Positions 60,060 through 64,000 of a stretch of 64,000 nucleotides of DNA are shown piece by piece. The notes beneath the pieces were generated by a model. That model was given only the letters and a program-made list of their open reading frames with translations, was not told the DNA's origin and searched no databases. Source of the stretch: Pyrocephalus nanus (lineage: Eukaryota > Chordata > Aves > Passeriformes > Tyrannidae); assembly GCA_038380795.1 (NCBI GenBank), contig CM076275.1, forward strand, positions 1,180,501-1,244,500, written 5' to 3'. Position numbers and translations under genes: made by a program. Numbering within the stretch: position 1 is the stretch's first letter; every line of letters starts with the position of its first letter.

Positions 60060-62199
60060 CATCCAAGGCAGGGTGGGGCCATCCCCCCACAGCTCCCCGG
60101 GCTCTGAGGGGGGGTCCCAGCTGAGCCAGACTCATCTGCAGGCGTGGGGAGCAGCTCATGCGTGGCTGTCAGACCTGCCCACGTCAGGCAGCGTCCCTGG
60201 AGTGACTGCCCACTGGAGTTTGGAGAGTGCTTTTATAAAATTGCCTGGGGAGGTTGTACTAAACATGCTGCCCAGCTGACAGGAGTGTCTGCTCAGGACT
60301 GGCTGTGCTCCTGCTGTGTTTTTAACCTGTTCATTGCCCTTTGCACTGTGTGCCTGTGTTAGCTGTCAGGACCTGGGTTACATTTCATTTTTACTTTGTC
60401 CCTCGAGGTTTTCAGCCCCAGATGCTCTGTCCTCTCCCAAGGGGTAGAGGTTACATGCAGACTGTGTGCTTCAGGCTCTGCTTGTGTTGAGCAAGTGGCT
60501 GATGGTGGCAGAGGGGAGGGAAGGTCTGAGCCAGGGCAGGCAGCAGTGGGTCCCTCAGGCTCAGCCATGCTCCAGGATGCACACACAGGGTTTGCAGGCA
60601 ACCCCATTCCTTCTCCCTTTCCATGATTCCTCTCTGCTCCCTCTGCACCCTCCTCCCACAGCCAACCCCAAACCAAGGCCAGGAGGAGAAGGGAAAGGAG
60701 CTGGTGGTCAGTTCACAGCCAAAAGAGGAACAGGGATGCAGGGGAATGTCCAGGCAGCAACAGGATGAACTTTGGTGTCTGTTCACTTTGCCTTTCTTGA
60801 GAAAGTGTCTCTAAGACAACAAAAATAAGTTGTCCTGCCGTGTCTCAATTGCTTTTTCAGCCAGCAGTCTGTGATGCAACTCCTGGCTGGCTGGGGTGAC
60901 GTCAGACACTGAGCAGCTAACTCTGCCTTCCTGCTCACCTGAATTCCCACCCACAAAGTAACTATGCCAATTTAAGTAAATTAATTTAGAAACAGGCTCT
61001 TTCAAGCCACACAGTTTCCGTAGGTCCCTGGGGAGTGAGTGCCAAAGGGGAGCTCATTTTTTCCTGCTCACTCTTTCCTGGCCACCCTGTCCGAGTGGTG
61101 ACAAAGGCTGCATTTAGCAGGATCTGTGGCAGCAGCTGATGCCATCCAGATATCGCTCTGCTTGTGCCAGTGAGTCACAGGAGCTGCCACAAGCTGCCCT
61201 CCCTTCATGGCCAGCAGATTTCCCTTTCAGCTTAATCAGATTAATGCAAAAATAATACTGTCAAGATAAGGAGCGAGTAACCCTGGCGTTACCCATGAGG
61301 ATGGCTGAATTGATTACTGATCCCATCAATTCTATGCTTCACTGTTAAGCTGCTGAGTCAGTCACTGGTCTGTATTTGTGTATGTTTAATGTTTTTAAGA
61401 TAGAACCAAGATCCTCAGGTTTTGCAGAACATATTTTCATCCTTTTACTTTAAAATAAGCATGGCACACACCCTAAACACAAAACCCACCTTGTGCTTTC
61501 CAGTTGGGCTGTAACAGAACTGTTGGAATGGTTAAACCTACTTTTTGAATTTTGGGCCAGTTACTTTGTCAGTACCCAACTACATATGGCAGATGCTGGA
61601 ATCGTGTTAAAAATCCTTAGTGTAACCTGTAGTGAAATATTATATTGCTCACATGTGCAGCCCCAACATGCTGGCAGAACGTGAATTTTTATTTCAGTTT
61701 GATGTGAGGTAACAAATACTTGAGTATTACCCAGTTCTGCTTCCTTGGCCAGCCAAGGCTCTTCCCTTTGAGGGTAAAATAACCATTTTACCACAGCCAC
61801 GTGGAGCCAGCACAGCTACCGGGGGGAATGGATTTATCCTGAGCACCTACAGCAAGCGAAGTGTTCATTATCGCAATGTTAACTTTCAGCTGTGGAGGTT
61901 TTTTGGCTGGGAATGGATTCGCTGGAATGCGGGGCTGGAGGAGGCATCCATCCCCTGGCGCTGCTGCAGAGGGTGAATGGTCTGGCTGATCCCGAGCCTG
62001 GCTGCTCCTGGATCCGGGCTCGGCGTGCTCCCTCCCGGCCGCTCCGGGAATGGCAGCGAGGGGAGGGCTGTGGGATGGGGATGGGGAACCTTTTTTAGTG
62101 TGGTCCCCCCTGGGAGACGGGGGTGGCCGGCAGCCAGGGCCAGGGGAGAACAGCTCTGCCACCTTCCTGCAGGGAAGGGCACGCAGCTGGAGCCCTTGG

Positions 62200-62900
62200 G
62201 GAGGACAATTCCTAGGGATGCCAGGGGAGCTGGGTGGCAGCTCAGGATGAGGATAATTCCCAGGAGTGCCAGGGGAGCTGGGTGGCAGTGCAGGGTGAGG
62301 ATAATTCCCAGGGATGCCAGGGGAGCTGGGTGGCAGCTCAGGGTGAGGATAATTCCCAGGGATGCCAGGGGAGCTGGGTGGCAGCTCAGGGTGAGGATAA
62401 TTCCCAGGGATGTGGGGGAGCTGGGTGGCAGCTCAGGGTGAGGATAATTCCAGGGATGTGGGGGAGCTGGGTGGCAGCTCAGGGTGAGGATAATTCCCAG
62501 GGATGCCAGGGGAGCTGGGTGGCAGCTCAGGGTGAGGATAATTCCCAGGGATGCCAGGGGAGCTGGGTGGCAGCTCAGGGTGAGGATAATTCCAGGGATG
62601 TGGGGGAGCTGGGTGGCAGTGCAGGGTGAGGATAATTCCCAGGGATGTGGGGGAGCTGGGTAGCAGTGCAGGGTGAGGATAATTCCCAGGGATGCCAGGG
62701 GAGCTGGGTGGCAGCTCAGGGTGAGGATAATTCCCAGGGATGTGGGGGAGCTGGGTGGCAGCTCAGGGTGAGGATAATTCCAGGGATGTGGGGGAGCTGG
62801 GTGGCAGCTCAGGGTGAGGATAATTCCCAGGAGTGCCAGGGGAGCTGGGTAGCAGTGCAGGGTGAGGATAATTCCAGGGATGCCAGCTGGGTGGCAGCTC
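62200..62900. repeat. 46-48 bp minisatellite, 15 units
   Basis: Fifteen consecutive units each contain ATAATTCC (ACAATTCC in the first) followed by GGGAGCTGGGT. The commonest is 48 bp: GGATAATTCCCAGGGATGCC, then AGGGGAGCTGGG, then TGGCAGCTCAGGGTGA. Variants of 47 bp (GATGTGGGGG) and 46 bp (also lacking one C in TTCCC) occur in a patterned order, as does a GAGTGCC variant. The last unit is cut short. Many units are multiples of three in length, so long open frames run through on both strands, including 340 codons on the minus strand with a LGIILTLSCHPAP-type repeat. I treat those frames as artefacts. Confidence 0.96.
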
Positions 62901-64000
62901 AGGGCCAACGCTGTGCCAGTCTCACATTACAAACCACAAGGCTGCCCTGAGAAATAAGCTCCTGTGAAATGAGCAGATGACTCTGCCACAGGGAGTCAGG
63001 ACAAGTCACTTTGCAGGACCGAACTGCTCTGAGTTCCAGAGAGCTCTCTGGAAGCTCTGACAATCCCTCAGACACGTGATGGGATTGTTGGGGTGGCCTG
63101 GGCAGGGTCAGGAGTTGGACTCGATCATCCTTGCAGGGCCACCCCCAGCTCAGGAACCCTCTATGATTCTAAGGGCCTGAAACTTTGCTAATTAGAGTCT
63201 TTCCCCTGAAATTATTAAGGGTTTGTAATTTGTGTGAGCTGAAGATTTGTCTGTAGGGCCAAAATTATTTACCTTGTGACAGTTGCCTCTGTCACACCCA
63301 TACATGCAATTGAGCATTCCAGATTGAGCAGGCTGGAAAGGTGAATGAAGATTTATTTTGGGGTCTTTTAATGTGTTTTTTGAACCAGAAAGGAGAAAAT
63401 ACAATTGAATTTTCTTCTGAATTTCCATCCAGCTCTAGACAAGTAAAAAAGCCAAGGGACATTTTGTTATCAGCCTCTTGCTTGTATTAATGCACATTTT
63501 CCAAACATATTATTTTTCTTCATCAAATGTGGAGCTTTAAGTCTTCATTAACCAGAATAGCTCAGCTCAGTAATTGCTAAATAGAGCTGAAGACATATTT
63601 AACAAAGAGAAAACTAGGAAATAACCCCACAAAGTTATAGCACTGTAATTATACCAGGAGTTATGAAAATGCCCATAAAGAACCCTGAAATGTGTTCAGA
63701 TGTCAGAAATTTTTAAATTCATATACTTTTCACAGACATGCAATTGCATTTCTTGCAGCCACAGTTTAAATCTGTTGCCTGTCTACTTCTTTTATTCCTC
63801 TTCTTGTGGATGATTTTCTGATGTAAGGGAAGAACACAGCCCATCCTGTTTGAAGCTCTGGGGTTGATTCAAACGTGCTTAGTAAATGAGGAGCTGAATG
63901 TTGCTTCCACACTGCTATTTACTGCAGAACCAGGCACTGTCCCTGGATCATGCCAGAAATGAACTGCCTTGTGTTCCTATCACAGGCAAAGGAAAAGTGT
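62901..64000. other. Right end of window, no gene seen
   Basis: One CR1 tail, then AT-rich unique sequence. No exon, RNA gene or CpG island is recognised up to the window edge. Confidence 0.6.
63085..63172 (+). mobile_element. CR1 LINE 3'-end fragment
   Basis: Reads TGTTGGGGTGGCCTGGGCAGG, GGAGTTGGACTCGATCATCC and CTCTATGATTCTAAG, the tail of a different CR1 subfamily from the 54 kb copy. Confidence 0.82.

Larger units (their letters stand above)
51379..62199. other. Upstream intergenic region, second part; no gene seen
   Basis: Outside three CR1 fragments, a T run (57768-57780) and a short CAG run (60045-60059), nothing was recognised. No frame here resembles prolyl 4-hydroxylase, a kinase, a receptor or any other family I know. 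The 61900-62180 segment is GC-rich with scattered CpG but too weak to call an island. Confidence 0.6.

Noticed and set aside
61886..62908. 340-codon open frame on the minus strand, with open frames on the plus strand in the same place
   Set aside because: It is a translation of the 46-48 bp minisatellite. The peptide is a simple repeat, the frame breaks wherever 46- and 47-bp units occur singly, and no promoter or domain supports a gene.
43431..64000. Coding exons of P4HA2, expected by synteny on the plus strand
   Set aside because: No segment resembling the signal peptide, peptide-binding or catalytic regions was found; untranslated exons cannot be excluded.
1..64000. tRNA, rRNA, snRNA genes, intact endogenous retrovirus, CRISPR arrays or operons
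   Set aside because: None was seen by eye. A covariance-model search was not possible, so short RNA genes could be missed.

Overview
The window looks like nuclear DNA from a bird, most likely a songbird. It holds about fifteen 3'-end fragments of CR1 LINEs ending in the ATTCTRTG-type tail, several of a form I associate with passerines. It also has GT-AG introns, minisatellites and one CpG island. I see no prokaryotic, plasmid or phage character. The species-group call rests on recalled repeat consensus sequences, not on a search.

The only gene I can support is PDLIM4 (also called RIL), on the minus strand. All seven coding exons can be read to the base, from a start codon at 42663 to a stop at 5522. 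Together they give 993 nt and a 330-residue protein, the length I remember for human PDLIM4. All six introns are GT-AG and all phases agree. The protein is an ALP-subfamily PDZ-LIM adaptor: N-terminal PDZ domain (about residues 1-84), a poorly conserved linker, a short conserved segment around residues 187-220, and one C-terminal LIM domain (zinc ligands at residues 255-305). Such proteins tether partners to alpha-actinin and actin stress fibres.

Layout: 1-3.3 kb is gene-poor sequence past the 3' end of PDLIM4 and carries two minisatellites. From 3.3 to 5.5 kb lies the presumed 3' UTR, with two candidate poly(A) signals. From 5.5 to 42.7 kb is the gene body; introns 1, 2 and 3 are about 12.5, 6.4 and 11.3 kb. 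From 42.46 to 42.83 kb is a CpG island over exon 1 and the promoter. From 42.9 to 64 kb I find no coding sequence, only CR1 fragments in both orientations and a fifteen-unit minisatellite at 62.2-62.9 kb. In mammals the order is P4HA2, PDLIM4, SLC22A4/SLC22A5, with P4HA2 divergent from PDLIM4. By synteny P4HA2 may begin beyond the right end and an SLC22 carnitine-transporter gene beyond the left end, but no exon of either is recognisable here.

I did not find an undescribed biological system. The points most worth a second look are a predicted 247-residue LIM-less PDLIM4 isoform made by skipping exon 6, the sequence around that exon's acceptor, the higher-order structure of the 46-48 bp minisatellite, and the inverted CR1 copies upstream of the promoter.
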